DNA of 64,000 nt from Paramesorhizobium deserti (GTDB taxonomy: Bacteria > Pseudomonadota > Alphaproteobacteria > Rhizobiales > Rhizobiaceae). Numbering within the stretch: position 1 is the first letter of the stretch; every line of letters starts with the position of its first letter. The notes below the pieces were generated by a model. It saw nothing but the letters and a program-made list of their open reading frames with translations, did no database searches and was not told where the DNA came from. Made by a program: the position numbers and the translations under genes. Positions 34,257 to 43,424 of the stretch are shown here, piece after piece. Location: positions 496,001 through 560,000 of the forward strand of contig NZ_LNTU01000012.1 of NCBI RefSeq assembly GCF_001558695.1, given 5' to 3'.

Positions 34257-34550
34257 TCAAAGACCAGTCGAAATATCGATGGACTGCCCTTCGGCAATCG
34301 TCACGACCGCTTTCTTGACATCGCTCTGGCGCCCGACGATGCCGCGGAACCGCTTCACCTTGCCCTTGCGCACTGCAGTGTTCACCGCGGTCACCTTCAC
34401 GCCGAACAGCGCTTCGACCGCAGCCTTGATTTCCGGCTTCGTCGCCTTGCGGGCCACGTTGAAGACCACCTGGTTGTTTTCAGAAACCATGGTGGACTTC
34501 TCGGTGATGACCGGGCTGACGATCACGTCATAGTGGCGAAGATCAGTCAT
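34257..34550 (-). CDS. rplW: 50S ribosomal protein L23
   Basis: 97 residues with [20 protein letters not shown] and [14 protein letters not shown]. It is the main docking site for trigger factor and SRP at the tunnel exit. Its ATG overlaps the rplD stop by 4 bp. Confidence 0.98.
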   Translation of the reverse strand: MTDLRHYDVIVSPVITEKSTMVSENNQVVFNVARKATKPEIKAAVEALFGVKVTAVNTAVRKGKVKRFRGIVGRQSDVKKAVVTIAEGQSIDISTGL

Positions 34551-35167
34551 TTGAAACGCTCCTCGAGAGCTTCGACCGCCGCCTTGGAAAGAACGAGCTT
34601 ACCGCGGCGAAGGATGTCGTAGACATTGATGCCCTGCACCGGCAGCACATCGATATTCGGAATGTTCGAAGCAGCGCGGCGGAAGTTGACATCGATCTCA
34701 GCGCCGCCGATGAGCAGCGCGTTTTCGAGGCCGAGCTTGGCGAACTGTGCCGTCAAGAGCTTGGTCTTGGCTTCCTTGGCGGCCAGATCGTCGATGACGA
34801 TCAGGTCGGACGACTTCAGCTTGGCCGAAAGCGCATGACGCAGGCCGAGAGCGCGAACCTTCTTCGGCAGCTCGTGCTCGTGGCTGCGAACAACCGGACC
34901 ATGGGCCTTGCCGCCGCCGCGGAACTGCGGAGCGCGAGCAGAATGATGGCGGGCGCGGCCCGTACCCTTCTGCTTGTACATCTTGGCGCCCGTACGGTCG
35001 ATTTCCGAACGGCCCTTGGCCTTGTGGGTGCCCTGCTGGCGGCGTGCGAGCTGCCAGCGGACAACGCGCTGAAGGATATCGTCGCGCGGATCAAGACCGA
35101 AGATCTCCTCGGAGAGCTTCACCTTGCCGGCATCCTTGCCTTCAAGAGTTGTAATCGTGAGATCCAT
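34547..35167 (-). CDS. rplD: 50S ribosomal protein L4
   Basis: 206 residues. [20 protein letters not shown], the loop [20 protein letters not shown] lining the exit tunnel, and [20 protein letters not shown] identify L4. In enterobacteria L4 autoregulates the S10 operon; no comparable leader could be recognised here. Overlaps rplC by one base. Confidence 0.98.
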   Translation of the reverse strand: MDLTITTLEGKDAGKVKLSEEIFGLDPRDDILQRVVRWQLARRQQGTHKAKGRSEIDRTGAKMYKQKGTGRARHHSARAPQFRGGGKAHGPVVRSHEHELPKKVRALGLRHALSAKLKSSDLIVIDDLAAKEAKTKLLTAQFAKLGLENALLIGGAEIDVNFRRAASNIPNIDVLPVQGINVYDILRRGKLVLSKAAVEALEERFK

Positions 35168-35904
35168 TATTCGGCTCCCTCAGTCGCTGCGGCCGTTTCC
35201 GGCGCGGACGACGCTGCTTCAGTCTGTGCGGCCTGACGGAGACCGGCCGGCTTCGGCGCATTCTCGGGCAGCGAAGCCTTCACGGCGTCACGCACCAGGA
35301 TCCATGCACCCTTCGAACCCGGAACCGCGCCGCGGACCAGAATGAGGCCGCGATCGAGATCCGTGGACACAACTTCGATGTTCTGCGTCGTCACGCGGGT
35401 CTGACCCATGTGACCGGCCATCTTCTTGCCCTTGAACACCTTGCCGGGGTCCTGGCGCTGACCCGTCGAACCATGCGCGCGGTGGGTGATCGAGTTACCG
35501 TGCGAGGCACGATGACCGCCGAAATTGTGGCGCTTCATCGAACCGGCAAAGCCTTTACCGATCGAGGTACCGGTCACGTCGACCTTCTGGCCGGGAACAA
35601 AATGTTCCGCCGTGATCTCGACGCCAATGTCGAGGAGATTGTCCGGCGACACGCGAAACTCGGCTACCTTCGCCTTGGGCTCAACGGATGCAGCGGCGAA
35701 GTGGCCGCGCAACGCCTTGGGCGTGTTCTTGACCTTGGCAAGGCCAACGCCAAGCTGAACAGCCGTGTAACCGTTCTTTTCAACTGTACGCTGGGCCACC
35801 ACGTGGCAGTTCTCCATGCGGAGAACCGTCACCGGCACATGCTCGCCGGCGTCGTTATAGACGCGGGTCATGCCCAGCTTCTGTGCAATAACACCTGAAC
35901 GCAT
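35167..35904 (-). CDS. rplC: 50S ribosomal protein L3
   Basis: 245 residues from ATG 35904 ([20 protein letters not shown]). The loop reaching the peptidyl transferase centre includes [20 protein letters not shown], with the Gln that PrmB methylates in relatives. An Ala/Glu/Thr-rich C-terminal tail (after [12 protein letters not shown]) is an alphaproteobacterial extension. 27 bp after rpsJ. Confidence 0.98.
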   Translation of the reverse strand: MRSGVIAQKLGMTRVYNDAGEHVPVTVLRMENCHVVAQRTVEKNGYTAVQLGVGLAKVKNTPKALRGHFAAASVEPKAKVAEFRVSPDNLLDIGVEITAEHFVPGQKVDVTGTSIGKGFAGSMKRHNFGGHRASHGNSITHRAHGSTGQRQDPGKVFKGKKMAGHMGQTRVTTQNIEVVSTDLDRGLILVRGAVPGSKGAWILVRDAVKASLPENAPKPAGLRQAAQTEAASSAPETAAATEGAE

Positions 35905-35931
35905 CGGGTTCGTTCCTTCCGTCCTCAAGCC

Positions 35932-36240
35932 TTACAGCTTGATCTCGACATCGACACCTGCGGACAGGTCGAGCTTCATCAGCGCATCGACAGTCTGCGG
36001 GGTCGGGTCAACGATATCGAGAAGGCGCTTGTGCGTGCGCATCTCGAACTGCTCGCGGCTCTTCTTATCGATATGCGGCGACCGGTTGACCGTGAACTTC
36101 TCGATCCGGGTCGGAAGCGGGATCGGTCCGCGCACATTGGCACCGGTACGCTTGGCAGTCGACACGATCTCCCGCGTCGAAGCGTCAAGGATCCGATGAT
36201 CAAACGCCTTGAGGCGAATGCGGATGTTTTGACCGTTCAT
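35932..36240 (-). CDS. rpsJ: 30S ribosomal protein S10 (NusE)
   Basis: 102 residues from ATG 36240 ([20 protein letters not shown]) with [20 protein letters not shown]. Besides its ribosomal role it is the antitermination factor NusE. It heads the S10 operon. Upstream lies a duplicated fragment of the tuf 3' end rather than a normal tuf-rpsJ spacer. Confidence 0.98.
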   Translation of the reverse strand: MNGQNIRIRLKAFDHRILDASTREIVSTAKRTGANVRGPIPLPTRIEKFTVNRSPHIDKKSREQFEMRTHKRLLDIVDPTPQTVDALMKLDLSAGVDVEIKL

Positions 36241-36313
36241 TTCATCTGTTCCTTGTTCGCGGTAGACGCCTGCCCGGTGTGGACGGACAGGCACCTCCTG
36301 CACAATCTTCTTA

Positions 36314-36440
36314 TTACTCGACGATCTTCGACACGATGCCGGCGCCGACGGTGCGGCCGCCTTCACGGATGGCGAAGCGCAGCTTCTCTTCCATCGCGAT
36401 CGGCACGATCAGCGTCACGTCCATCGATATGTTGTCGCCG
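36314..36440 (-). pseudogene. Exact 127-bp duplicate of the tuf 3' end
   Basis: Identical to 36441-36567, directly abutting it as a tandem repeat. It encodes the last 41 codons of EF-Tu including the stop, without a start. Tandem period and length are both exactly 127 bp. It may be a recombination scar, but is more likely an unmerged assembly overlap (see findings). Confidence 0.9.
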
Positions 36441-37616
<1,176 letters not shown>

Positions 37617-37679
37617 CTGAGCTCTCCGTTATTTTCGCCTGCTCAGGCATTCTCTAATGACAAGCGCAACCTTCGGGGA

Positions 37680-37740
37680 GTGGCCGATCGTGCCGATGTT
37701 AACATGCGGCTTCGTACGTTCAAACTTACTCTTCGCCATC
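37680..37740 (-). pseudogene. Exact 61-bp duplicate of the tuf 5' end
   Basis: Identical to 37557-37617. It encodes the first 20 residues of EF-Tu (through NIGTIGH) from an ATG at 37739, then leaves the family and stops at 37629 after 36 codons. It lies between tRNA-Gly and the intact tuf. Confidence 0.9.
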
Positions 37741-37868
37741 GCCGTCGTTCTCTCGTCTTCTAGAACCGTTTGCGCCCGGCCGGTATGCCCGACCTATGTT
37801 TTATCCAGAGACGGAACGGCGAACCGCCCGTCGGTTGCTTCCTCACACCAAACCGCTCTTCAAGAATC

Positions 37869-37942
37869 TGGAGCGGGTAGCGGGAATCGAACCCGCATAT
37901 TCAGCTTGGAAGGCTGCTGCTCTACCATTGAGCTATACCCGC
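37869..37942 (-). tRNA. tRNA-Gly (anticodon TCC)
   Basis: On the minus strand the acceptor arms GCGGGTA and TACCCGC pair, the anticodon loop reads CTTCCAA, the T arm has GGTTCGATTC, and CCA is encoded. It lies 15 bp downstream of the tRNA-Tyr end region (26-bp gap) and upstream of tuf, as in the tyrU-glyT-tufB layout of many proteobacteria. Confidence 0.95.
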
Positions 37943-37968
37943 GCACTCGCAACTCCGAACTCCGGCAG

Positions 37969-38053
37969 TGGTGGAGGGGGTTGGATTCGAACCAACGTAG
38001 GCTAAGCCAACGGATTTACAGTCCGTCCCCTTTAACCACTCGGGCACCCCTCC
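37969..38053 (-). tRNA. tRNA-Tyr (anticodon GTA)
   Basis: 85-nt minus-strand class II tRNA with long variable arm. Acceptor arms GGAGGGG and CCCCTCC pair, anticodon loop CTGTAAA gives GTA, the T arm has GGTTCGAATCC, and CCA is encoded. Co-oriented with tRNA-Gly and tuf; divergent from rlmB. Confidence 0.95.
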
Positions 38054-38254
38054 GGTCACTGCCAGCGGAGTCGAGCGACTAGGCATTCGCACGAATACCC
38101 CGCCCGTTTTCGGCAGGCGGGTGATCCGCGGGGGGCGTTATGCAGAGAAGCCTCCCCCCTGTCAACAGGAGATCGCTGAAAAGAAAAATCATTAAGCTCT
38201 TTTGCCGCCTGACGGTTCTATCGCAAGGTCATATGACGCGTTATAAGCGTCGCC

Positions 38255-39136
38255 ATGAGTGACGACCAACATCCCAAATCGCCCAAAGATTCCCACTATG
38301 CGCGCCTTCGCCGCCAGCACCGCGATCGCAAAGCCGCCGCGACAGGACAGATAGGGCAAAAGCACCGTCCCGCAAGACCTGCCATCGAGGGGACTGCCGC
38401 GCCCGAAGGGCTGGTCCGGCTCTACGGGCTTCATACCGTGCGCGCGGCGCTGGATAATCCCGAGCGCCGGATCCGGCGGATGCTGGTGACGAAAAACGCG
38501 CTCGCCAGGCTGGAGATCGGAGAGGCACAAGCCCTGCCCTTCCCCGTCGAGATCGTCGAGCCGAAGGCGATCGACCGGGAAACCGGGTCGGAGGCCGTCC
38601 ATCAGGGCGTTATGATCGAAGCGGAGCCGCTTCCTGCCAAAAGGCTCGCGGATCTGGGCGAAAGTTCGCTGCTTCTGGTGCTCGACCAGGTGACCGACCC
38701 GCATAATGTCGGCGCGATCCTGCGCTCGGCTGTCGCCTTCGGCGCGGGCGCCCTTATCACCACGGCGCGTCACAGCCCGCAGGAATCGGGCGTCCTGGCA
38801 AAGGCTGCATCCGGCGCGCTAGAGATCATCCCGCATATCGAGGTGCGCAATCTCGCCGAGGCGTTGGGCGAGCTGCACCGGCTCGGTTTCATGACCATCG
38901 GGCTTGATTCGGAAGGCCCCAAGGAAATGGAAGCGGCGCTCGCGGGGACGCGCATCGCGCTCGTGCTGGGTGCCGAAGGAAAGGGCCTGCGGCAGAAAAC
39001 GCGCGAGACGGTGACCGCGCTTGCCCGGCTGGACATGCCGGGGGCGATCAAGTCGCTCAACGTATCGAATGCGGCCGCTATCTCGCTCTATGCGGTGCGG
39101 CGGTATCTTGATGGGAGTAAGGGAGTAAGGGAGTAA
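38255..39136 (+). CDS. rlmB: SpoU-family 23S rRNA (guanosine-2'-O-)-methyltransferase (RlmB-like)
   Basis: 293 residues. A basic N-terminal extension leads to an RNA-binding substrate domain (LVRLYGLHTVRAALDNPERR) and a trefoil-knot SPOUT domain with DQVTDPHNVGAILRSA, LVLGAEGKGLR and the SAM loop SLNVSNAAAISLYAVRR. RlmB methylates G2251 in E. coli. The last residues (GSKGVRE) and the stop are encoded by the start of an octamer-repeat array, so the original C-terminus may have differed by a few residues. Divergent from the tRNA genes. Confidence 0.93.
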   Translation: MSDDQHPKSPKDSHYARLRRQHRDRKAAATGQIGQKHRPARPAIEGTAAPEGLVRLYGLHTVRAALDNPERRIRRMLVTKNALARLEIGEAQALPFPVEIVEPKAIDRETGSEAVHQGVMIEAEPLPAKRLADLGESSLLLVLDQVTDPHNVGAILRSAVAFGAGALITTARHSPQESGVLAKAASGALEIIPHIEVRNLAEALGELHRLGFMTIGLDSEGPKEMEAALAGTRIALVLGAEGKGLRQKTRETVTALARLDMPGAIKSLNVSNAAAISLYAVRRYLDGSKGVRE

Positions 39137-39204
39137 GGGAGTAAGGGAGTAAGGGAGTAAGGGAGTAAGGGAATCCACCCTATTCCCCTATTCCCCTATT
39201 CCCT
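39113..39204. repeat. Octamer-repeat hairpin, locus 2 (between rlmB and the CBS gene)
   Basis: Seven perfect tandem copies of GGGAGTAA (39113-39168), a short spacer, then about three copies of CTATTCCC-type units (39178-39204) that can pair with the first arm. The array begins inside the rlmB coding end and finishes at the CBS-gene stop, in a convergent spacer. Confidence 0.9.
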
Positions 39205-39636
39205 TCAAGCAGTAGCGATATAGGCCTTGATCTCTTCGGCTTCGCGCTCGACTTCCTCGATCCGGCGTTTAACCACGTCGCCGATCGAGATGATTCCGTC
39301 CAGGCGTCCGTCACGTTCCACCGGCAGATGGCGGAAACGGTTGACCGTCATGACTTCCATCACCTCGTTGACGGTGTTTTGTTCATAACAGACATGCACC
39401 TTGCTGGTCATGAAATCGGAGACTTTGCGATCGAGGGCCTCTGGCCCCTCTCCGGCGATGGCGCGGACGACATCGCGCTCCGACAGGATGCCTTTCACCG
39501 CCTTTTCGTCGTCGCAAACGACGACCGCGCCGATGCGATGCATGGCCAAAACGGCGACTGCCTCGACGATCGTCGCATCCGGCGAGATGCTGACGACATT
39601 GCGGCCCTTGCGTTCAAGGATAGATCTGACCGTCAT
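39205..39636 (-). CDS. CBS domain-pair protein
   Basis: 143 residues made of two CBS domains (about 10-60 and 75-125; SISPDATIVEAVAVLAMHRI and CYEQNTVNEVMEVMTVNRFRHLPV, shown in part). Such stand-alone modules bind adenosyl nucleotides and often regulate partner proteins; the partner here is unknown. Start ATG 39636 (MTVRSILERKGRNVV) has GAGGAGG upstream. Convergent with rlmB. Confidence 0.9.
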   Translation of the reverse strand: MTVRSILERKGRNVVSISPDATIVEAVAVLAMHRIGAVVVCDDEKAVKGILSERDVVRAIAGEGPEALDRKVSDFMTSKVHVCYEQNTVNEVMEVMTVNRFRHLPVERDGRLDGIISIGDVVKRRIEEVEREAEEIKAYIATA

Positions 39637-39747
39637 GCTTTGCCTCCTCACGGCGCCGCTGCGCCATAGCCGCCGGAACCGTCCTACCCATCCGGCAAGA
39701 TAGGGGAGATATGGTGCGCGCATGCGCCGGGCAAAGCAAGTCCTTGT

Positions 39748-40485
39748 TCAATAACGCCGCATCTCGTCCAACGGGCTCGGCCGGTCGAGAAATGCTATAC
39801 CGAAGAAGCCGACAAGGAAGCCGCCGATATGTGCCTCCCAGGCAATCGCCGCCGATTCGGTGGGGGCGAGCGAGATCAGCCCCGTGACCATATTGATGAC
39901 GAACCAGACGGCGAGGAACACCAGAACGGGGCGCAATGTCAGCGCAACGCCGACCGGCAGCAGCGGGCCGGCGAATTCCGATCTACCCTTCTGCTGCAAC
40001 ATATCGGGCACCCGGCGGAAACCGTAGCGCGCGGCAGCCCCCATCATGCCGGAAATCGATCCCGAAGCGCCCACCAGCGGCATCGCACTGTCGGGATGGA
40101 TCACATAATGGGTAAAAGCGGCTGCGATTGCCGTCGCGATCCAGAATATGATCATCCTGGCAGTACCGATCCGCCCGGCCAAAGGCGAGCCGAAGGCGGC
40201 AAGCCACACCATATTAACGGCGATATGGGCAAACCCGCCATGCAGGAAGGAATAGGTGACGGCCGTCAGCCATGCGGCCGGATCGCCGAAACCGCCCCCT
40301 AGAGAAAACCGCGCCGGCCAGAAGGCGAAATTCATCAGCACCCAGAGGTTCTGCCGGTCGTCGAGCACATAGTTCTGTGCGAGGAAGGCCGCGACGCAAA
40401 TGCCAATGAGAACCAGGATAATTCCGGGGATGTTGAAAACGGGTTCAGATGTCTGCTCGCGGTCCAAATGATTCTCCGGAGACAT
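39748..40485 (-). CDS. Rhomboid-family intramembrane serine protease
   Basis: About 245 residues, six hydrophobic segments. The catalytic Ser is in VGASGSISGMMGA and the catalytic His in WEAHIGGFLVGF; HGGFAHIAVNMVWL in the second segment is also typical of rhomboids. It cleaves membrane proteins within the bilayer; substrates are unknown. The ATG at 40485 (MSPENHLDREQ) was preferred over an in-frame TTG five codons upstream. Confidence 0.9.
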   Translation of the reverse strand: MSPENHLDREQTSEPVFNIPGIILVLIGICVAAFLAQNYVLDDRQNLWVLMNFAFWPARFSLGGGFGDPAAWLTAVTYSFLHGGFAHIAVNMVWLAAFGSPLAGRIGTARMIIFWIATAIAAAFTHYVIHPDSAMPLVGASGSISGMMGAAARYGFRRVPDMLQQKGRSEFAGPLLPVGVALTLRPVLVFLAVWFVINMVTGLISLAPTESAAIAWEAHIGGFLVGFFGIAFLDRPSPLDEMRRY

Positions 40486-40549
40486 TGCGCGATTCGCCAA
40501 ATCCGCCGCGCCCGATGCTCTAGATATGAGAGGCTTTGGTAAAAGAAAA

Positions 40550-40579
40550 GGCCGCTCGGGGATTTACCCCTGAGCGGCC
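40550..40579 (-). terminator. Strong hairpin with minus-strand T tract
   Basis: GGCCGCTC-GGGG paired with CCCC-T-GAGCGGCC around a 5-nt loop. On the minus strand TTTTCTTTT follows, a good intrinsic terminator. No annotated minus-strand gene lies just upstream of it, so it may end a small RNA made from about 40600-40750, or shield the rhomboid gene. Confidence 0.65.
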
Positions 40580-40580
40580 G

Positions 40581-40598
40581 GGTCGAGCTCCCACCCGT
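40581..40598 (+). other. C-rich motif GGTCGAGCTCCCACCCGT (copy A)
   Basis: 18-mer identical at 16 positions to 43430-43447, in both cases next to or inside a stable hairpin in an intergenic region. The C-rich stretch could pair with ribosome-binding sites if transcribed from the plus strand. Confidence 0.5.
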
Positions 40599-40855
40599 AA
40601 CCCTGAATAGTCATGAACCCAAAAGTGCTGTAAAGACAAAGCTTTCTTCGAGATCCATCCTGCTCATATCTCTGGCGCCCGCGCAACAGAAACCCTTTGT
40701 TAACCTTAACAGCCCGGCGCAGTGGATGAACAAAAGGTTAAGGTGGTACCGCAGCACCGCGGATGGCACGCTTCCTGCACTGTGTCTGGCAAGAGATATT
40801 CATAAGCCAACAAATGTGCCGAAACAGCACATTATTCGGAAACGAGACATCACAG

Positions 40856-41500
40856 ATGAAGCATGATGGAACAGCAGAGCTTCTCGCATACTGGAACCGC
40901 ATCCGCGAGAAGCGCCCTGCTCCGGAAAGAGCAGAGATCGAGCCGGGAGAGATTCGCAAGCGGCTGCCCGACATTTTCATTCTGGAAAAGCCGGAAAACG
41001 GGGAAACGCGTTTCCGCCTGGCCGGGACGCGGCTATGCACCATCCACGGCGGCGAACTGCGAAATACGGGGTTCCTCTCGCTGTGGAAAGAGGAGGACCG
41101 CGCGGCAATCGATCAGCTCCTGCAGACTGTCTTCGAAAGCAAGACCGCGGCGGTGATCGACCATGAGGGCAAAAGCCATTCGGGCCGCCGCTCGAGCTTC
41201 GAGACGCTGCTCCTGCCGCTCGCCGGCAGCGCCTCCGAAGCCCGGCTGATCGGCTCCATGATCGCGCTCGATCCCGCCTACTGGCTGGGCGCGGACCGAA
41301 TCGTCGAAAGCAGCGTGCTTTCGATCAGCCTGATCGACCCCAAACGCGCCGAATTGCATGCCGAAGAAAAGCCCCTCGCCGCTGCGGCGGTCGCCTCGTC
41401 GCGCGCCGTTTCGCGTCCCTACGAGATGCCGGGCTTTTTCAGCGCCCCCGCCCCACGCCATATCCGTCACCTGACCGTCCTCGACGGCGGCAAGGTTTGA
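40856..41500 (+). CDS. PAS_5 domain protein
   Basis: 214 residues. The N-terminal two-thirds match the alphaproteobacterial PAS_5 pattern: LLAYWNRIREKRPAPERAEI, then PGEIRKRLPDIFILE, FRLAGTRLCTIHGGELRNTGFLSLW. The Ala-rich remainder has no catalytic domain, so it is a sensor or adaptor. Start ATG 40856 (MKHDGTAELLAYW) gives the usual family N-terminus; an upstream in-frame ATG is less likely. A PilZ gene follows 91 bp later on the same strand. Confidence 0.8.
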   Translation: MKHDGTAELLAYWNRIREKRPAPERAEIEPGEIRKRLPDIFILEKPENGETRFRLAGTRLCTIHGGELRNTGFLSLWKEEDRAAIDQLLQTVFESKTAAVIDHEGKSHSGRRSSFETLLLPLAGSASEARLIGSMIALDPAYWLGADRIVESSVLSISLIDPKRAELHAEEKPLAAAAVASSRAVSRPYEMPGFFSAPAPRHIRHLTVLDGGKV

Positions 41501-41591
41501 CGAGGAAATGCGGCTCCTTACCGCATATTAACTCCGGCTCTTTACGTTTCCGGCAACATTCAACGCGTCGGCCGGAACACAGCAGGGTGAA

Positions 41592-42197
41592 ATGCAGAAT
41601 ATCGCGAACAACCACATCGCAAGCGATACTCCGCATGAGAACTTCCATTCCGTGAAGGTGAACCTCCACGGGCGCTACATGCTCGAGAACCGGTCCGAGC
41701 ATACCTGCATCGTCGTCGAGATGTCACCGGGCAGCGCTCTGCTGCGCGGCAAGGGGCTGGCGCGAATCGGCGAACGCATCATCGCCTATGTCGATCATAT
41801 CGGTCGGATCGAAGGCACCGTCCTCCGGCAGATGCCGGACGGCTTTTCCATGTCGCTCATCGCTTCGGAGCGCAAGAAGGACAAGCTCGCTGCGCAGCTG
41901 ACGTGGCTCGCCAACAAGCACGAGCTGGACTTGCCTGAGGACCGCCGGCACGAGCGTATTGCGCCGCGCAATCCGAACAACGTCCTTGTCATGCCAGACG
42001 GGCGGCAATATCGCTGCCGCATCATCGATCTCTCGCTTTCAGGCGCGGCGGTCGAGATCGACGTGCGCCCGGCGCTGCATACGGCTGTCACGCTCGGCAT
42101 GATGCGCGGAACGGTGGTGCGCCATTTCGAAGACGGCATCGCCATCGAGTTCGCCCATGTGCAGCAGCGCACGGCGCTCGACCAGCTGTTCCGGTAG
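41592..42197 (+). CDS. PilZ domain protein
   Basis: 201 residues with two PilZ-like halves. The second is clear: DRRHERIAPR supplies the RxxxR-type c-di-GMP-binding arginines and DLSLSGAAVEID the D-x-S-x-x-G motif. The first half has only a degenerate EMSPGSALL counterpart. A role in c-di-GMP-dependent surface, motility or polysaccharide control is inferred. Start ATG 41592 (MQNIANNHIASD), with AGCAGGGTGAA upstream. Probably linked to the PAS gene. Confidence 0.85.
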   Translation: MQNIANNHIASDTPHENFHSVKVNLHGRYMLENRSEHTCIVVEMSPGSALLRGKGLARIGERIIAYVDHIGRIEGTVLRQMPDGFSMSLIASERKKDKLAAQLTWLANKHELDLPEDRRHERIAPRNPNNVLVMPDGRQYRCRIIDLSLSGAAVEIDVRPALHTAVTLGMMRGTVVRHFEDGIAIEFAHVQQRTALDQLFR

Positions 42198-42252
42198 ATC
42201 CGGCTTAGCGACTCGCGCGCCTCGTCCGAACCGCTGTTGCGGCGGCAAGGTT

Positions 42253-42287
42253 GAGGCATGGATTCCAGTGACGAACACTGGAATGAT
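42253..42287 (+). repeat. REP-like palindrome, family B, copy 2 (outer left arm)
   Basis: GAGGCATGGATTCCAGTG, then CACTGGAATGATGG. Its reverse complement recurs at 42565-42600 as the outer right arm of the nested palindrome. Confidence 0.85.
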
Positions 42288-42360
42288 GGCAGTTTGGCTG
42301 TTGGCTGCTAGAGTCTGTCAGAACTCAACTAAATCGCAGATGAGGGAAACCGTGTAATCC

Positions 42361-42395
42361 TGCCGTCATTCTCGGGCTTGTCCCGAGAATCTGCC
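42361..42395 (+). repeat. REP-like palindrome, family A variant (inner left arm)
   Basis: TGCCGTCATTCTCGGGCTTG then TCCCGAGAATCTGCC: the family A layout with ATTCTCGGG in place of ATCCTCGGG. Inverted partner at 42441-42475. Confidence 0.85.
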
Positions 42396-42440
42396 ATAAA
42401 GAAAAAGATAAGCGATTACCGTCCTGACAGATTAGGCTGC

Positions 42441-42475
42441 GGTAGATTCTCGGGACAAGCCCGAGAATGACGGCG
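42441..42475 (-). repeat. REP-like palindrome, family A variant (inner right arm)
   Basis: GGTAGATTCTCGGGACAAGC then CCGAGAATGACGGCG, nearly the exact reverse complement of 42361-42395, 45 bp away. Confidence 0.85.
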
Positions 42476-42564
42476 AGAGGGGCGCTGTTTCATGCCGGTC
42501 CTGACAAACTCTAAAGCTCAACGCCCCTGAAACGGTTCCCGACAAGGCGAATTCATTCCCGCCC

Positions 42565-42600
42565 CGTCATTCCAGTGCTCGTCACTGGAATCCATGCCTC
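42565..42600 (-). repeat. REP-like palindrome, family B, copy 3 (outer right arm)
   Basis: CGTCATTCCAGTGCTCG then TCACTGGAATCCATGCCTC, pairing with the outer left arm at 42253-42287. Confidence 0.85.
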
Positions 42601-42796
42601 TCCCGCTATACTACGATAACGGTTCAGATTGACTGAACCACCAAATTGAGCACCTTTACAATTTTTTACTTTTAAAATTAAAATTTGAATTGAGTTTTAT
42701 ACTTGTTTTCTCTGATTTTTATTTGGATTTTCTCTCCGAAATTCGCGTGAACTAAAACTCTGCATGTCATTGTTGCTCCAACTCGGAGACAACATA

Positions 42797-43405
42797 ATGA
42801 AATGCAAGACGGTTTTGGCAGGGGTTCTTTTTCTGATCGGCACGGCGGCGGCGCAGGCGGCGCAGTTTGGCCTGCCCTCCCCCTGGATGAATTCAGGCGG
42901 GCGCACCACGCAGCCGATCGGCCATTACGAGTTCTGCCAGCGCTATGCCGATGAGTGCAATATTGTCAGCAAATCGGACAGGCCCGTCGTGCTGACCCCG
43001 GATCTGTGGCGCAAGGTCATCGAGATCAACAATCAGGTCAACACCGCCATCGAGGCGCGCACCGACATGGAAATGTGGGGTAAGCCGGAAGTCTGGTCCT
43101 ATCCCACGAAATATGGCGATTGCGAGGATTATGCCCTGCTCAAGCGCCAACTGCTGCAAGAGGCGGGGGTTCCGGTCAACACGTTGCTGATCACCGTCGT
43201 GCGCCAGACGAATGGCGACGGCCATGCGGTGCTGACGATGCGCACCGACCGCGGCGATTTCATCCTCGACAATCTGGAGCCGCGCGTCCTCGTCTGGAAC
43301 CAGACTGAATATCAATATCTCAAGCGTCAATCGACCCGGAACACCGGCGTGTGGGTCGCAATCGACGACGACCGCCAGATCCTGGTGGGCAGCATCAAGG
43401 AATAG
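42797..43405 (+). CDS. Periplasmic transglutaminase-like cysteine peptidase (BTLCP)
   Basis: 202 residues. A signal peptide is evident (MKCKTVLAGVLFLIGTAAAQ, cleavage near AQAAQ). The catalytic triad of the bacterial transglutaminase-like cysteine proteinase family is Cys in YGDCEDYALLKRQ, His in GDGHAVLTMRT and Asp in FILDNLEPR. Relatives (LapG-type) cleave surface adhesins under c-di-GMP control, but stand-alone rhizobial BTLCPs are of unknown role. Start ATG 42797 with CGGAGACAAC upstream. The PilZ and PAS genes are immediately upstream, a suggestive but unproven link. Confidence 0.88.
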   Translation: MKCKTVLAGVLFLIGTAAAQAAQFGLPSPWMNSGGRTTQPIGHYEFCQRYADECNIVSKSDRPVVLTPDLWRKVIEINNQVNTAIEARTDMEMWGKPEVWSYPTKYGDCEDYALLKRQLLQEAGVPVNTLLITVVRQTNGDGHAVLTMRTDRGDFILDNLEPRVLVWNQTEYQYLKRQSTRNTGVWVAIDDDRQILVGSIKE

Positions 43406-43424
43406 GGCAAAAGCCTAGTGAGAT

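Larger units (their letters stand above)
40486..40855. other. Intergenic region between the rhomboid and PAS genes
   Basis: 370 bp between divergent genes. It holds a strong hairpin (40550-40579) and a C-rich motif (40581-40598) that recurs at 43430. The segment 40690-40740 has TTAACCTTAAC and GGTTAAGG stretches but no TTAA-N7-TTAA CtrA site. No gene is supported. Confidence 0.5.
42198..42796. other. Intergenic region carrying a nested palindrome
   Basis: 599 bp without a gene. 42253-42600 is a nested inverted structure of four REP-like units. 42640-42740 is strikingly AT-rich and probably holds the promoter of the BTLCP gene. Confidence 0.7.

Noticed and set aside
36241-36313. Small frames upstream of rpsJ
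   Set aside because: They are open only by extension of the rpsJ frame into non-coding and duplicated tuf sequence.
39113-39204. CRISPR-like tandem array
   Set aside because: The units are 8 bp with no unique spacers and no cas genes are nearby; it is a simple tandem repeat.
40695-40745. Possible CtrA sites (TTAACCTTAAC, GGTTAAGG)
   Set aside because: The spacing between TTAA halves is not 7 bp, so the consensus is not met.
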